The notes beneath the pieces are model-generated. The model did not search any database, was not told the origin of the DNA, and saw only the letters and a program-made list of their open reading frames with translations. The translations under genes were made by a program, and so were the position numbers. A stretch of 64,000 nt of DNA from UTCFX2 sp963788145. Its GTDB lineage: Bacteria > Chloroflexota > Anaerolineae > Anaerolineales > UBA4823. Shown piece by piece: positions 63,928-64,000 of this stretch; positions within the stretch are counted from its first letter, which is position 1, and each line of letters starts with the position of its first letter. The stretch lies in contig CAWBFQ010000003.1 of the NCBI GenBank assembly GCA_963788145.1, positions 1,302,001 through 1,366,000 of the forward strand, read 5' to 3'.

Positions 63928-64000
63928 CGAATGCCTCCTGAACAAAGACTTTCACGCGCGGGAGATCGATCTTCCGGCGGCACTCCGGGCAGGCTCGCAG
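63914..64000 (-). CDS. hycF: C-terminus of a hydrogenase iron-sulfur subunit (HycF-like), cut by window edge
   Basis: The last 28 residues are visible: LRACPECRRKIDLPRVKVFV then QEAFDGRL and TAA. A CxxC pair near the C-terminus plus the position directly before hycG (14-bp overlap) fit a HycF/HyfH-type polyferredoxin subunit with a terminal zinc or Fe-S motif. The rest lies beyond the window. Confidence 0.6.
   Translation of the reverse strand: MRACPECRRKIDLPRVKVFVQEAFDGRL

Overview
The window looks like a piece of a Chloroflexota (probably Anaerolineae) chromosome, most likely from a metagenome or draft assembly. The taxonomic guess rests on the gene repertoire: a cupin-type phosphoglucose isomerase, a K+-independent-type membrane pyrophosphatase, a two-component propeller protein, MalT/LuxR ATPase regulators with their usual small neighbour, GAP-family and DUF1622 membrane proteins, lipoprotein-anchored sugar-binding proteins, and a group 4 [NiFe] hydrogenase tail. 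No rRNA, phage, integrase or CRISPR array was seen. One tRNA-Lys(CTT) is present.

Layout. 1-8.1 kb is a divergent catabolic locus: an amidohydrolase (minus), then Gfo/Idh/MocA dehydrogenase, a sugar-type ABC importer without its own ATPase, a TIM paralogue and a LarA-family (nickel-pincer racemase-like) protein. 8.3-11.8 kb is an iron-type ABC importer behind a good sigma70 promoter that carries a palindrome at the start site. 11.8-19.2 kb is a close-packed cluster of mostly uncharacterised proteins: a beta-propeller, three proteins sharing a Trp-rich mini-module, three zinc-ribbon proteins (one only 40 aa), a secreted protein with a long Pro-Ser stalk, and a tandem glycosyltransferase whose two domains resemble polypeptide GalNAc-transferases. 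19.4-23.1 kb has a MalT-like regulator and two small companions. 23.2-26.2 kb is an anaerobic sulfatase-maturase with its sulfatase. 26.3-33.7 kb holds a 2H-phosphoesterase/HAD fusion, small membrane proteins, an MscS-type channel, a P1 peptidase and an HD-GYP response regulator. 33.8-41.5 kb (mostly minus) has an EamA transporter, an Ada-like repair protein, H+-pyrophosphatase, a DUF4405 protein and an FAD oxidoreductase. 41.7-46.4 kb is a small defence/addiction island: a CcrM-like methyltransferase, MntA/HepT, a DUF4411 PIN/ImmA-IrrE pair and a HigA relic. 46.5-51 kb carries an M1 peptidase, lactate permease and TfoX-like protein.

51-58.9 kb is the most striking system. A ChvE/XylF-type sugar ABC importer, whose binding protein is an internal tandem duplication, lies downstream of a gene in which a sugar-importer-type ABC ATPase with degenerate catalytic motifs is fused to a NarL/DesK-type histidine kinase. 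A divergent response regulator has the unusual order receiver-HTH-receiver. 59-62.2 kb contains cupin PGI, a TPR-like membrane protein and a CBS protein, and 62.3-64 kb is the end of a formate-hydrogenlyase-type hydrogenase operon (hycF-G-H-I).

Caution: about 19 single-base indels interrupt 14 otherwise normal genes, several of them in short homopolymers. I read these as sequence errors rather than decay, and I give each such gene as one feature spanning the reading-frame breaks.
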